64,000 nt of DNA from Mauremys mutica (taxonomy: Eukaryota; Chordata; Testudines; Geoemydidae), in NCBI RefSeq assembly GCF_020497125.1, contig NC_059080.1:67426573-67490572 (forward strand), in the 5' to 3' direction. Of the stretch, positions 43,164 to 55,093 are shown one piece after another. The notes below the pieces were generated by a model, which was not told the DNA's origin, did not search any database, and was given only the letters and a program-made list of their open reading frames with translations. The translations under genes and the position numbers were made by a program. Position 1 is the first letter of the stretch; each line of letters starts with the position of its first letter.

Positions 43164-44160
43164 TCAACCCCTTCTCACTCTCCCGTTAGCAGTCCCTGGT
43201 GCAACAATGCTGCTCCACAAACAGTTTACAGCGAGATGCCACAGCTCAACCGTCTAACCAAATGATTCACCTTCTCCCTTCCCCTATCAGCCCTATTTGG
43301 CTTGGTCTCCCCAGGAGGAGGGACCGCAAATGCCCCTCCCCCAAGCTTTTTTTTTTTTTAAATCAGGGGAGGCAGGGGTCAGTTCCATGTGCCCTTCCCA
43401 CTGCACACCCATACAAAGGCCAAAGATGATCCACCTCTTTGTGACAGAGACAAAAGGGGCAAGTCGAGCTCCCATTGAAGTCAATGATCAGGATCAAGCC
43501 ACTAATCTGGGTAAACAAAATGCAAAAAAATGACATTGATTGTGGATTGGCTTTAACAATGAATAATTACTCTGATGTGCACATAAACATGATAAAATCA
43601 AGGCAATAAATTCAAAACAAAATAAAAGAGAAAATTCAAAGGGATATTTTACAACTAGGCTCCATTACCATCTATCCTAAGCAGATTAAATAGTAATTAC
43701 TGTGTCAAGAAAAAAAACATAGTGGGCTTTGTAGAATGAAAGATCACTGTAGGCTCCCATTTTATTACATGGCCTGGTACTGGCAGGATAGCAGTGATGG
43801 GATTTTTCCACCACTGCACATTCAATTATTTTTTCAGTATCAAAACCTTTTTCCTGGAAATATTCTTCTGAATGATGATATCAGGCTTTCTCTACACATT
43901 TTCTGAAGTTAACTTTAGTCTTTCCATGTTTTTTTCATTTTCATTTTGAAATATAAATATCTTGAAATAAGGATTGATTCTCTGCAAACTCTATATTCTC
44001 TCAGGTTTTAATGTCTGAGTGTACATAGTTTTCTAATATGCTTTAACATACAATACTTTCTATTATCCATGAACATTGGGCTCCAGTATAGAGTAATATA
44101 GAGTAAGTTGCTTAAGTTGTTAGAAATTATATTGCCCATATGTTTATTTTGCCTAGGATT
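43164..44160. other. Unassigned AT-rich sequence
   Basis: No gene. T-run at 43349-43361. Nothing else recognised. Confidence 0.4.
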
Positions 44161-44252
44161 TCCAGAGGCCTAAAGGAGCTAGGCACCCAAATCCCATTGG
44201 AATTCAATGGAAGGTGAGCAATTAAATTCTTTAGGCACCTTTGGCAATCACT
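44161..44252. repeat. Short palindromic repeat, 'taggcacc' type
   Basis: 'aaggagctaggcacccaaatcccattggaattcaatggaaggtgagcaattaaattctttaggcacctttgg' is an imperfect hairpin centred on CCATTGGAATTCAATGG. A relative lies at 49097-49168. Confidence 0.55.
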
Positions 44253-44516
44253 GCCTTAATACTTTACTTGACTGATATACTGAATACAAGACTGATGAAG
44301 GACAACAGCTGAGTTTAGTGACCAGCACTTGATACATTTTCTATAAGAAAAAGATGTTGGATGCAGTTATTATAGCATTACATTTTATGGAAATAATAAA
44401 ATGAATGTCTATAATCTACAATTAAACCGTATACCAGGTGAAAAGGACTGACTTATTTCCTTTCTTGATCTTTGTTGCTACAAGAGAAAAAATCTCAAAA
44501 TCTCACAGCCTTCTAA

Positions 44517-44803
44517 GGGTATGTCTACACTACCTGCCAGATTGGGGGGCAGCGATCGATACAGTGGGGTCGATTTATCGCGTCTAGTTTAGACGCGATA
44601 AATCGACCCCTGAGCGACTCCTGTACTCCACTGCCACGAGAGGCGCAGGCAGAGTTGACGGGAGAGCGGCAGCAGTCGACTCACCGCAGTGAAGACACCG
44701 CGGTGAGTAGGTCTAAGTATGTTGACTTCAGCTACGTTATTGACGCAGCTGACGTTGCATATCTTAGATCGATCCTCCCTCCTCCCCCAGTGTAGACCAG
44801 GCC
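44517..44803. mobile_element. MITE with 21-bp perfect internal palindrome
   Basis: Left end GGGTATGTCTACACT, right end, reverse-complemented, GGCCTGGTCTACACT. TAA (44514-44516) and TTA (44804-44806) flank it. Inside, 44566-44586 and 44590-44610 are perfect reverse complements with a 3-nt spacer. No transposase. PIF/Harbinger-like by termini and TSD length, inferred. Confidence 0.75.
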
Positions 44804-45150
44804 TTAGCCACCTATCTTGAGAACTACCTACTCCAAATAAATGCCCGCTGCTAAGTAGTAGTGAGATGGCTCACATGAGTAAAGTAAACACAGTATGGAA
44901 GTGATGGAATAAACCCTCTGTCACAGAGTGGCAGACACTAGAACCTTGCATAAGGATGCAAGGATCATCTTTTGAGTCACTCTGACACTAGGTGTGCTTG
45001 ACCCCGCGTGAAGATACAGTGTAAATACTGTAAGATCCTGAGGAAAAACCTTAGGAAGAGCCAAGCTTGGGGAGAGAAGTTAAACTTGTATTTATGTTAG
45101 GTCCTTATTATTTGAATTACCAGTAAAGTCAAACCTCAAGAACTATAATG

Positions 45151-45238
45151 GCCCAGATCCTCAGCTGACATAGATCAGTGTAGCTACATTGACTTCAATG
45201 GATCCGTGCTGATTTACAGTAGCTCAGGATCTGATCCA
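45151..45238. repeat. Short palindromic repeat, well preserved
   Basis: GCCCAGATCCTCAGCTGACA on the left against 'gctgatttacagtagctcaggatctgatcc' on the right, centre 'acattgacttcaatgg'. Followed by a short (TA)n. Confidence 0.65.
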
Positions 45239-45927
45239 GTATATATATATATTCTGTTCAGAGCAAGATGGAAACTGTGCACGCTTAAAACGGTCCTCTT
45301 CCACATACCTTTATAAAAAGCATGAATTATAACAACTGTAGAGATATGCTTTGTACTTGTCTACTAGGGGTTATTTTGCAGGTATTGAAAAGGAGCAGCA
45401 GAGGTCAAGCTAAAGATTCAAGTTTATCGAGGTATTACAAAGAGCAATCTAAAAATCTAGTAAAGAAAAATGCATTGCTGCAAATCAATTTTGAGATAGC
45501 TATTTCATGAACAAAAAGTCATGGGTAAACATTAAAGAAGAGAGAGCACTGAAAGCAATATACCTGATGGTGGGACTGTTTGTACATAAAGGGTGGTTAA
45601 ATATATAGCAAACTGCCACCATCAAGAATAAGGGACTCAGGAGGTTTTTTGGGGGCAGCCAGGGAGGAGGAGAGAAGAATAGAATAAGAGGCAAAAGATG
45701 TTTAAGATGATTGTGTAACACAGATGAAGTGTATTTCCTTGGGTCAGACTGAACATTTTTGGTTGCTAATATGCTCTTCCCTAAAACATTTATGTGTTCT
45801 TTTATTTTGGTGTGCTTGTAACAACAGTTAGATTTCTATTGTATTGTTTACGTATTAAAGTGCAGTGGAATACACTCACAGGCTCCTAGGCACTATGGTA
45901 ATACAAACAACAGCAAACTATTTTCAT

Positions 45928-45950
45928 ATATTTATTTATTTATTTATTTT
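45928..45950 (+). repeat. Microsatellite (TTTA)n
   Basis: About five TTTA units. Confidence 0.9.
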
Positions 45951-46489
45951 ATGGAATCATTTCTATCAACAGAAGTAGAGATGGATCCAAACAGTTAACC
46001 CAGATCCAAACTTCCTCAAACTTTGGGAAAACTCTAAATCTGGATACAAAATTCACAGTCTAAATCCATTCCTAAATCGTAGATTTTGTAACCCTTTACC
46101 CATCCCTCCCCAGCTGAGTCTACATTTCTTAACATTTCTTGTTTAAACACTGAAGTGCAATGATCACTACTTAAAATGTGCATGTTAGAAGTTACATATA
46201 AGCGCAGTTATGGGGAGGGTACAGTTTGTCCATAGTAAATTGTCGGTTTATTAGTAAGTTGCAGCACTAAATCAAGCTGTAGACTCCAAAAAAAGGAGAG
46301 GGGTGTTCAAATACTCAGGGGTGAGGGCGTGAATTTCCCTCTACACTAACCATGGAGACACCAGGGAACTACTTACAATGGGCTTCATGCTGAGAGAGCA
46401 TGAGCACTTACAGCTCCGTGGAACTTGCTGATGCCCAGCAAGTCTCAGGACTAAGTCTATTGTCCCTCACTAGTCCAGTTATTGACTCT

Positions 46490-46605
46490 AATTCAGCAAA
46501 GCACCTAACCACATGTATAGTTTTTTACCAGATGGGTTCAATGAGACCATTCATCTGCTCTAAATTAAGCATGTGCTTAGGTGGTATGTTGAATTGAAGT
46601 TTGTG
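46490..46605. repeat. Short palindromic repeat, 'cagcaaagcacctaa' type
   Basis: 'ttcagcaaagcacctaaccacatgt' on the left against 'aattaagcatgtgcttaggtggtatgttgaa' on the right. Related to 1294-1386. Confidence 0.55.
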
Positions 46606-47962
46606 TGTCTGGGCAGAGATATTCCAAACTACCGGGAGGCCCACTATGTATTCATTCTGAAAATCTCAGCCACTGACTTGACTGTTTAAAATCCTTCCCT
46701 CCTTGTGGAGCTGCTACCTTTAGAAAAAAATATTTTAGAATTTCTCTCTCGGGTTGTTTAAATCCATTTCCTTAATGAGGCTGCTCTGACTGTTCTGGAG
46801 TCAATCACTGTAACACCTTTATACTTGATTAATTAATTACCCCAGTAAATGGTAATCAGGAAAGCATGCAACTCCCCCTTCCCTGTTTGAAAACTGCAGT
46901 TCAGTGCTGGATGACTGCAGAGCCAGGTTGAACAATGACACTTTGAAGTCTATAACTCTCTGTGTTCTGTTCAGTGAGAGAAGCAAAAAATAATGCCATT
47001 CCTAAAAGCTCTATTTTATCTTAAAGGCACTTGAAAGCACATAGCACTGCAAGAAAAGAAAGTGTTATTGCTCTATCCTTGCCAGTAGCTGCCATTCGGT
47101 GTCCTGTTAAAATTAAGTTCCTGTTACAAAGGAGGTGTTTATGACAGGATTCACTGGCAATCACAGTAGTTTTATGTAATAGGTAACTATAACTTCATAA
47201 GCCTTTCCTACTAAAATTTAGCATAACTGAATGTGATATGAACAATAGTAAATCTTGGGTTCCAGGAGTCTGCGATATCTCAGTAAGAGGATGAGTAATA
47301 TTTTTCCCCTCTGAAAAACAACTAAAGGCTGATCAGAGATGGACTATAAAACACAAACCCATTTTATTTCCATCTTTAAAAAAAAAACACTTTTAGGTTA
47401 TATTAACCACTAGCTAAAGTAATAATGCTTGCTAATGAAATTCAGAAGATACAGATTATTCAGTGCTCAGACAGATCTCTTATGAGACATGTAAATGAAT
47501 TACCTTGAGTTTGATGGCAGCAAAAGAAGAGACCCCAAGACACTAGAAGGCGGTGATGGGGCTGTCAAAGAGGAATAGATCACAGAGTGACAGACAGCTG
47601 CAGATGAAAAAAGTAATTTTGGGGTTAGTGAATAACTCAGAGGAATGTTATAGGAATCGGAACTCATTTTAGAACAGTACTGCAAAGGTGCCTCTTGTTC
47701 CAGCTTGTGAAAACTGAGAAAGCTAGTCAGAGAATTTTATGTGGCATGGAGATCCACATCTAGTCCGGCGAGGATTTATTCCGTGTCTTATATAAAGTGA
47801 ATCAGACAGCGATGTTAACACTTCATCCCCCTTCCCACGCCCCTCCTTTTTTTTATTAGTGTAATGATACCTATGGTCTGGTCATCTGAGAAGACAGAGT
47901 CTGGCACCTCGGATCTAAAAGCATGATTCTCTGCTGCTTGAGCTAAAATACCAGGGCCCAGA

Positions 47963-48742
47963 TCCTCAAGCTCCAACCCCTCAGACAGAGACAAACACCA
48001 AGATCTCTATCAAGCATTCTTACAACTACAATACCCACCTGCTGAAGTGAAGAAACAGATTGACAGAGCCAGAAGAGTACCCAGAAGTCACCTACTACAG
48101 GACAGGCCCAACAAAGAAAGTAACAGAACGCCACTAGCCGTCACCTTCAGCCCCCAACGAAAACCTCTCCAGCGCATCATCAAGGATCTACACCCTATCC
48201 TGAAGGACGATCCATCACTCTCACAGATCTTGGGAGACAGGCCAGTCCTTGCTTACAGACAGCCCCCAAACCTGCATCAAATACTCACCAGCAACCACAC
48301 ACCACACAACAAAAACACTAACCCAGAAACCTATCTTTACAACAAAGCCTCTAGCCAACTCCGTCCACATATCTATTCAGGGGACATCACCATAGGACCT
48401 AATCACATCAGACACACTATCAGAGGCTCGTTCACCTGCAGATCTACCAATGTGATATATGCCATCATGTGCCAGCAATGTCCCTCTGCCATATACATTG
48501 GCCAAACCAGACAGTCTCTACGTAAAAGAATAAATGGACACAAATCAGACGTCAAGAATTATAACATTCAAAAACCAGTTGGAGAACACTTCAATCTCCC
48601 TGGTCACTCGATTACAGACCTAAAAGTCGCAATATTACAACAAAAAAACTTCAAAAACAGACTGCAACGAGAGACTGCTGAATTGGAATTAATTTGCAAA
48701 TTGGACACCATTAAATTAGGCCTGAATAAAGACTGGGAGTGA
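47963..48742 (+). CDS. PLE GIY-YIG endonuclease domain, C-terminal fragment
   Basis: An open frame of about 259 codons with no stop (open from 47942, element-like from about 47963). It lacks its own start because the element is 5'-truncated. The first part (SSNPSDRDKHQDLYQ, then YPPAEVKKQIDRARR) is the linker after the missing reverse transcriptase. The GIY-YIG nuclease follows: VIYAIMC, CPSAIYIGQT and the catalytic-arginine helix LRKRINGHKSD, then GEHFNLPGHS and a C-terminal helix. In PLEs this nuclease nicks the target DNA for reverse transcription. The Cys/His pattern around it (C..NVIYAIMCQQC, H..H) fits the PLE zinc-binding linker. An intact frame in a truncated copy suggests recent insertion. 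Function from this fragment is unlikely. Confidence 0.85.
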   Translation, partial: SSSSNPSDRDKHQDLYQAFLQLQYPPAEVKKQIDRARRVPRSHLLQDRPNKESNRTPLAVTFSPQRKPLQRIIKDLHPILKDDPSLSQILGDRPVLAYRQPPNLHQILTSNHTPHNKNTNPETYLYNKASSQLRPHIYSGDITIGPNHIRHTIRGSFTCRSTNVIYAIMCQQCPSAIYIGQTRQSLRKRINGHKSDVKNYNIQKPVGEHFNLPGHSITDLKVAILQQKNFKNRLQRETAELELICKLDTIKLGLNKDWE

Positions 48743-48961
48743 ATGGGTCATTACACAAAGTAAAACTATTTCCCCGTGTTCCCTCCCCCCCCCCCCCGCC
48801 CCATGGTTCCTCAGACCTTCTTGTCAACTGCTGGAAATGGGCCATTTTGATTACCACTACAAAAAGTTTTTTTCCCCCTCTCCTGCTGGTAATAGCTCAC
48901 CTTAACTGATTCCTCTCGTTATAGTGTGTATGGTAACAACCATTGTTTCATGTTTTCTGTG

Positions 48962-48979
48962 TATATATATATATATATC
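48962..48979 (+). repeat. Microsatellite (TA)n in PLE 3' UTR
   Basis: About nine TA units, inside the element. Confidence 0.9.
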
Positions 48980-49007
48980 TTCCTACTGTATTTTCCACTG
49001 CATGCAT

Positions 49008-49045
49008 CTGATGAAGTGGGTTTTAGCCCACAAAAGCTTATGCTC
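49008..49045 (+). ncRNA. Hammerhead ribozyme-like motif, G12 lost, PLE subfamily A
   Basis: CTGATGA at 49008-49014 is the intact C3-A9 core. Stem II is GTGGG/CCCAC. AAAA at 49032-49035 replaces GAAA, so catalytic G12 became A. Stem III is GC-TTAT-GC, closed by the A15.1-U16.1 pair, with C17 at 49045. Helix I pairing with the upstream flank is weak. The motif type and element type agree with hammerheads reported in PLEs. Likely inactive because of G12A. Confidence 0.6.
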
Positions 49046-49096
49046 AAATAAATTTGTTAGTCTCTAAGGTGCCACAAGTACTCTTGTTCTTTTTAA

Positions 49097-49168
49097 GGTA
49101 TTTAGGTTACCCAAAAATTTCAGTGGGAGTTAGGAACCCAACTACCTTTAAGAACCTGGGCCAAGGTC
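49097..49168. repeat. Short palindromic repeat, 'taggttacc' type
   Basis: 'aaggtatttaggttacccaaaaatttcagtgggagttaggaacccaactacctttaagaacctgggcc' forms an imperfect hairpin. Related to 44161-44252. Confidence 0.4.
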
Positions 49169-49420
49169 CATTACCCTGGAGACAGTAAAAGATTCATAGA
49201 TCTCCTACATGGTCCAGCCACTGGGTGAGGAGGAAAAAGATGCACTGGATTTATATGGTTTACATTAACAATGGTGATCTATTGTCTGATGTTATAAAGA
49301 TTAGTATTCTGGAGTGCCTGAGGATTTTGTTTTTTAAATTTTAGGGCATATTTTCCAAAATTGCTAGAAAAAGTGGTCTAGTTTGTAATGGTTCTATGGC
49401 CAAGACTAATAAATATGTCT

Positions 49421-49640
49421 AGTAGTATCACAATGGGTGAGGTAATATCTTTTCTTGGACCAACTTCTGTTGATGAGAGACAAGCTTTTGAGCCACACAG
49501 AGCTCTTCTTCAGGTGTGGTAAAGGTACTCCCAATCACAGCAAAATGCAAGGTGGAACAGATTGTTTAGCATAAGTAGTTAGCACATATTCCAAGGGACA
49601 ATTCAAGGTAGAGTGGCCCATTTTGTCATAGGACAAAAAG
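49421..49640 (-). mobile_element. Penelope-like element tail, subfamily B, antisense
   Basis: On the plus strand: 'tgggtgaggtaatatcttttcttggaccaacttctgttgatgagagacaagcttttgagccacacagagctcttcttcagg', then 'caaggtggaacagattgtttagcataagtagttagcacatattcc'. This is the reverse of the subfamily-B tail at 4906-5034 plus adjoining UTR. No coding sequence. Confidence 0.7.
49476..49513 (-). ncRNA. Hammerhead ribozyme-like motif, G12 lost, PLE subfamily B
   Basis: The minus strand reads CTGAAGA, stem II GAGC/GCTC with an eight-base loop, then AAAA instead of GAAA, then GCTTGTCTC. Core box 1 intact, G12 changed to A. Stem III is less convincing than in subfamily A. Confidence 0.4.
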
Positions 49641-49697
49641 GTGGGGGTTAGACCCACAGTGCTACAACTACATTATTGCAGGATCATTTCATCCTTA

Positions 49698-50066
49698 GGG
49701 CACATCTACGCTACAAAATTATGTCAACCTAAGTTACATCAGTATTGAGCAGCCACAGGAATGAAATAGTTTTTACACGCCCACACTATGCTCCTTGTGT
49801 CAGCGGTGCAATTCCTCAACAGGAGCGCTTACACCAACTGTACTGTCAGTGTGGGGCACTGCTGGATGGCTTCTGAAAGCCAGTCATATAGTGTCTACAC
49901 TGACACTGTGGTGACCTAACTACATCAACATTGACTCTATGCCTCTCGTGGAGGTGGAGTTAAGGGCAGTTATGTCGGCGGGAGTAAAAATTTTATGTGG
50001 ACACTTAAATAGGTCAATGTAACCTGCCTTGTATCGACCTAACTCTGTAGTGCAGCAGACCAGACC
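49698..50066. mobile_element. MITE, TTA/TCA-flanked
   Basis: Left end GGGCACATCTACGCTACAAA, right end, reverse-complemented, GGTCTGGTCTGCTGCACTAC. Internal text 'atgtcaacctaagttacatca' and 'tcgacctaactctgtag' fits the same MITE group. Flanks TTA (49695-49697) and TCA (50067-50069) match imperfectly. Confidence 0.6.
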
Positions 50067-53000
50067 TCAGACAAACTGTCCCAAGTATGACAATGGCAAA
50101 CCGATAGATAGAAAAAGGTATCGGAAACAGTATAAATCCATGGTATAGCAAAAGTAGTTGAGATAGGGAACAGCCAAGCATTTCTGTCCTAATAGGTCCT
50201 TTCTGGAAGAAGACAGGGTGCAAGGAGACACATGTATATGTGAAATGAAAGGGAGTTTAACTAACTAAACTTCAGGTTAGCATTAATTAGGCAGGTGTCA
50301 CATTTTGACAGGGTCAGTTCAGCATTTCATCTTTCCAAGGAAAATAAATTGAGTACCATGCAGTTTATTGAATGTGGATCTTTTAGATGAGACCTCTAGA
50401 AACCAGGAAGAATCCTTTAGGCTCTGCATAAAATTAAACATCTCATGGTACTTTTGATTAGAAATGAAATTTACATTAATTTTCTGGGCCAATAATTTCT
50501 CCTCCTCCAAAAATGGTGTGTATTTATCTCTTTGCTCCACCCCAAAGGCCAGTGCTTTTGAGCTATATGTACTGTTTATAGTTGTAAAAAGCTTTACAAA
50601 GAGTAGGGATGAACAATTATATTGATTTAAGATTTTATTACATATGTGCCTCAGTCCAAGCTTATCTTTGAGTTATAGAATTCCCTCTGAGCAGCTGTGA
50701 CCATTAGTTTACCATTAAGTGGAGTTCATTAGTTCTGTACCAATGTTCAAAGATCAGATGAAAAACCTTCAAATAGATGTAACCTTTCTTAAAAATTATT
50801 TTTAAATCCAGTATATCCCACATCAGTGGCAGTTGAATGCTTGTTACAAAGGTCATAAACACTGTGCTTAATGCCTTCTATTAAAATTCATAGATCAGGA
50901 CTTCTCAGCTAATAGTGTGATCTACTCTGCTGAACTTCCTGGAGCATTTTATAATGCTTTAATATAAGGTAATCAAATGGTATTGAATCCCTTGCAGTGA
51001 TGAGAGAGCTCATTACATAGGGCTCTAAGCTGGAACTCTTTAATATTTTGTCCAGGCATCACTAGACTTGTATGATACTGGCATTTCATTTGTCTGTGAG
51101 AATGAGCTAGTATTGTCATGTCCTCTATTTGTGTGCTATCAGCTAACCAGTAGTTTGTGCCCCATTTTGGCATGACAGTGCTTGCTCTACCTGAGTGGAA
51201 GAACAGAATACTTATTCTCCCCGCTATGTGTCCTGGTGGAGGAACAAGGTGAGATTTCACTCCTTAATAAAGACCAGGGATTCTAACAGAACAGAAGGAA
51301 GGGGTAGCGCAAAGGAAGGAGCATAAGTTCAGCCCTGTGAGGCTGGGCCAGTGCATCAGATGCACCCCTCAGGAGATGCACTATGCATGACTGGAAGAAG
51401 TATTATGTTGACTCAAGTACAGTGCCTCAAGAGATGCGGCTAAGGCAATGTGCCTCCACACTCCTCCCCCTATGGGCTGTGGTACAAAACTACTATCTAG
51501 CCCTATATATCTTCCTTCCCAGCATGCTGCAATAGTATGCCTGGTAGTATCCTCTTCTGAGGACACTACTGTTGGGGTTTATGCTGAGAACACAAGCAGG
51601 TGATGAGTCACAAAAGGCTCGGTTGATCTGAATATCCACCAAGTCATGGAAGTCCCACCTTGAGTTTCTACTCACTGAGAGTGGAGATTTCCCATCGTTT
51701 TACCCGGCCAATAAAAATGACCGGTATTTTTAATAGTACAAATGTGAATAACTACTTATCCTTTTCCATCTGTTATTTAAGGAATGGATATAGCATCAGC
51801 CTTCTTGAGATCTGAGGAGTGGTGTACAGGGATTCACATAGGTTTTTCTGTGCGAGAGACAACTCTTCCTAATGGGCTCAGACATGAGCCACATAAATGC
51901 AATGACACAGTGGTCCAGGAGATACAAGGTATCCACTATTCCCTATGTGGGCAGTACACGAGTTAGTATGTGGGGTGGAAAACCATCACCAGAGGGCTAC
52001 TTCCCTTGGCAGCTGAATCAGCACACAAGAAAAAAATCAACGGCTGGAGAAAAAAAAAAAAGAGCTAACACCTTAGCTCACCTCACCTCAGGGACAATCC
52101 AAGTCCTTACTCTGCTTCCAAGACAGAGCAACTATGCTGCTCCTTAGCGGGAAGTATTGCAACATGCCAATCCAGCAAGAGAAGAAGTGAGTCAGCCAGG
52201 GTGCACAGCTGAGTTGTTTGGAAGTTGCTACTGTGACAAGAAATTAAAGCACTGGTTTTGTTTGATGGAATCATTATCCAAACTGCACTCTTGATTTTTT
52301 TTAAATGTCAAGCTTCAAAATAATACTAAAGGAGTTTTACTTTAAGAGTCCCATTGTAGGTTATTAAAAATCACTAACAGGAGCTATGTGTGCATCTAAA
52401 ACAGAATTGGGATCTTCATGGCCACAGAAGATTGAAATCAATGGGAGCCCTCCAAAGACAGAATTTTTAAAATATATCATTTCTGTAATGCTACACCTCA
52501 TTATTACAACAAATACAATACAAAATAATCATTAAATAGAAAAGAGTCAAAGTAAAACTCCAGATAAGATCTATGTAAGATAGGCACAAGTAGGGTGACC
52601 ATACACCCCATTCTGGCTGGGACAGTCCCTTTCCTGAAATCATATAAGCACATTCATGGATGCAACTGGGGTTTTTATGGTAATGTGACATTGAAGTTAA
52701 TGGGAACTTTATGTGTACATCTAAAATTGAAATACAATCCTGTATGGCAGTAGGACCCTGAAGTCAAAGGGAGACCAATCCATACAACTGAGGGCATTAT
52801 TTGGACCATGCTGCTTTCACAAGGGTAACTATAAAACATTCAACTATTAAACATGAATTTTCTATGCAAACCTTAAATGTTACAAGGGAAAAATGTTATC
52901 ACAGAATATAAATGTTAAAAATAACCCTTTACTATTGTTTTTAATAAGTGAGAAGTTTAAAAAAAATCTTCTGACTTCAACAAGCTCTGAAATAGTATAT

Positions 53001-55090
53001 ATCAAAAAGATATTCCTGCTGAGAGAACATGAATTTAAAAGTGAGGGGAGGGAAGCCAACTACTCAGGGTCTGATTTACATATTCAAACATAGTCTGCTA
53101 AAGTACTCTATTTTCCCTCTCAAAAGTACATGAGGTTCTGTCTAGCACAAACTAACTCCCCGTTTTCTTTTTGAAAGGAGAAAATCATGATTACCCTTGG
53201 AATTTATTTCTAAATAAAAATGAGTTGATAGAGTCAAAGGCTTCTATAATAACCCACATTTCAGAAGAGAATTCAAAGCACTTTGTTTTCATTACCTTTA
53301 TGTTAAATTTACTATTTAGCTTAGGCTGACAAATGCTTTCCCAAGGCAAGGCTGGAATACAACCTAAAGGCAGCTCTGAAAGTTGCTGAGCACCTCCTGA
53401 GCAGTGCTAAGCACCTTTCACTTTCATTGAGCCAAAGTCCGCTCTCATTGACTTCAATGGAGGTGCTTAGTACTTTGCAGGTTTGAGCCCTAATAAATAT
53501 AGCACAGTGTTGTCTTGCATAAATTATAAACATTAGAATAATGTTGAGACACTCTAGGACCAATTTTACAGGGGTCCCAACTCAACCTCCCTTTTGGGGG
53601 TTCACTCAGGTGCTTAGATGTCTGAACGGCAGGGTTTTTGCACCCAAAGATTAATTGCACTGGAGAGTCTTGTCCCACATATTTTAACATTGCAGAAATG
53701 AATCTTTAAAATATTCTGTCTCATATGACTAAAATATGTAATCATCTGTCAATGACCTGTGAGGTGTCTTTTTTTAAAATGTGCATTTGCATTGTTTAAT
53801 TAACTTTCTTCCGTATACATTACATTCTCCATCCTGTAAATCACTACAAGATGGCAGTTCTTTGTCTCTTCTGGAAAGGCAAATTGCTTCTTTCAATTAC
53901 ACATTTTCTTCCTCACTGGACCAATACACACAACCAAGAATTATCTTATTGCAGATGTAAACATCTTTGTACATCCCCAGTGTGCTTCCTGGCCAAGTGA
54001 TGATAGTCCCTACATTTTGTTTTGGGTTTTTGTCACCACCTAGATAATGAAAGAAGTATTCATTGTCTCTCACCATTTAATCAAGGTAATAATTACAGGG
54101 ACTGGATCTGAGACTAAAGAACAGGAAGAAGGCTTTTCAATCACTGCCCCTGCATTTCAATAGAAGCCCTATGCTGTAGAACAAGGTGTAAATCAGTTTA
54201 AGAACACAGTTCTGCATTCAATGCACTGTGGTTTACAGCTCCCAAATGACCTTCATCTATCTTCCTTAGCTGTAGAGGTGTATAATTGAACTAAAGAGAG
54301 GCTTGAATAATGAGGTTGAGAGAGGCAGCTTCACGGCTGCTGCTTAATAGTACAACAGCCTTTCACTCCCCCCCACCCCCGCGAAAATGTAACAAACTAC
54401 TCTAGTGGGTCCAATTCTTCAGGGTGACACTTGCTGATAATCCATATTTTAAAACAGAAAGAAGCAGGTTGTTGCTAGCAAAAAAAATTATACATTTTTA
54501 CTGAAAATGTGTTCCCAAAAATACAATTATGTGAGCCATTTTCTATTCAATATCTGCTCACAAAAGCCTGGAGACAAATGGAAATTATCTATACTTCTTT
54601 CAGCCATGGATTATTTTTCTAAAAAAAAAGACTATCTTTCTCATGAAAGTGAGAGTTTTTCATTTCCTTTCCTTTCCTCTCAGAGGAGCTTAAGGTGACA
54701 GTGGCTCTAGGTTGCCTTCTGTGGTGGGAGGTTGTCAGGACCTGGTAAAAACTGAGATGCTGAGACAGAAAGCAGTCCTTTGAAAGACAGAACTTGTTGC
54801 CAAACAGTGTTTTACTACAGTTATGTGTTTTATGTGGCTAAGTAATAAATTGCCCTGCTCATGACATTTATATGGGCTTTCCGCAGTCTTCTCACCTACT
54901 CTAAATCCACTTTGTCACAAGTGGTAGCCAATTAGAGGTTTATTCCCCTCCGGGGTTGAGCCTGATGCAGCCTAGTAGCGCTCAGTGGAGTGGTATGTAT
55001 GTAGAAGGCTCTAACAGTGTCCTGTGATTAGGTGGTCAGGCTCTAGTGTTTTCTTAAAGTGGGGGGAGGAATAGAGAACACGCTTGCCTT
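50067..55090. other. Unassigned AT-rich sequence
   Basis: No gene or RNA recognised in about 5 kb. A fragment at 52590-52640 matches the 14758 repeat, and a palindromic repeat lies at 53371-53490. Short frames such as 51872-52147 are low in complexity. No splice-flanked exon stands out. Confidence 0.4.
53371..53490. repeat. Palindromic repeat, 'gctaagcacct' type
   Basis: 'agttgctgagcacctcctgagcagtgctaagcacctttcactttcattgag' on the left, 'ctcattgacttcaatggaggtgcttagtactttgcaggtttgagccc' on the right, complementary with gaps. Confidence 0.5.
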
Positions 55091-55093
55091 TTA

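Larger units (their letters stand above)
45239..47941. other. Unassigned AT-rich sequence
   Basis: No gene. A (TTTA)n run is at 45928-45950 and a palindromic repeat at 46490-46605. The part at 46770-46990 looks single-copy and could be conserved non-coding DNA. Confidence 0.35.
47942..49097 (+). mobile_element. Penelope-like element, 5'-truncated, with endonuclease
   Basis: A coding 3' part (to 48742), then a 3' untranslated region with C-run, (TA)n and the tail 'gcatctgatgaagtgggttttagcccacaaaagcttatgctcaaataaatttgttagtctctaaggtgccacaagtactc' ending at TTCTTTTT. The reverse-transcriptase part is missing. The tail is the same subfamily (A) as the palindromic insertion at 56200-56413, which shows which element family makes the tail-only insertions. 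Confidence 0.85.
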
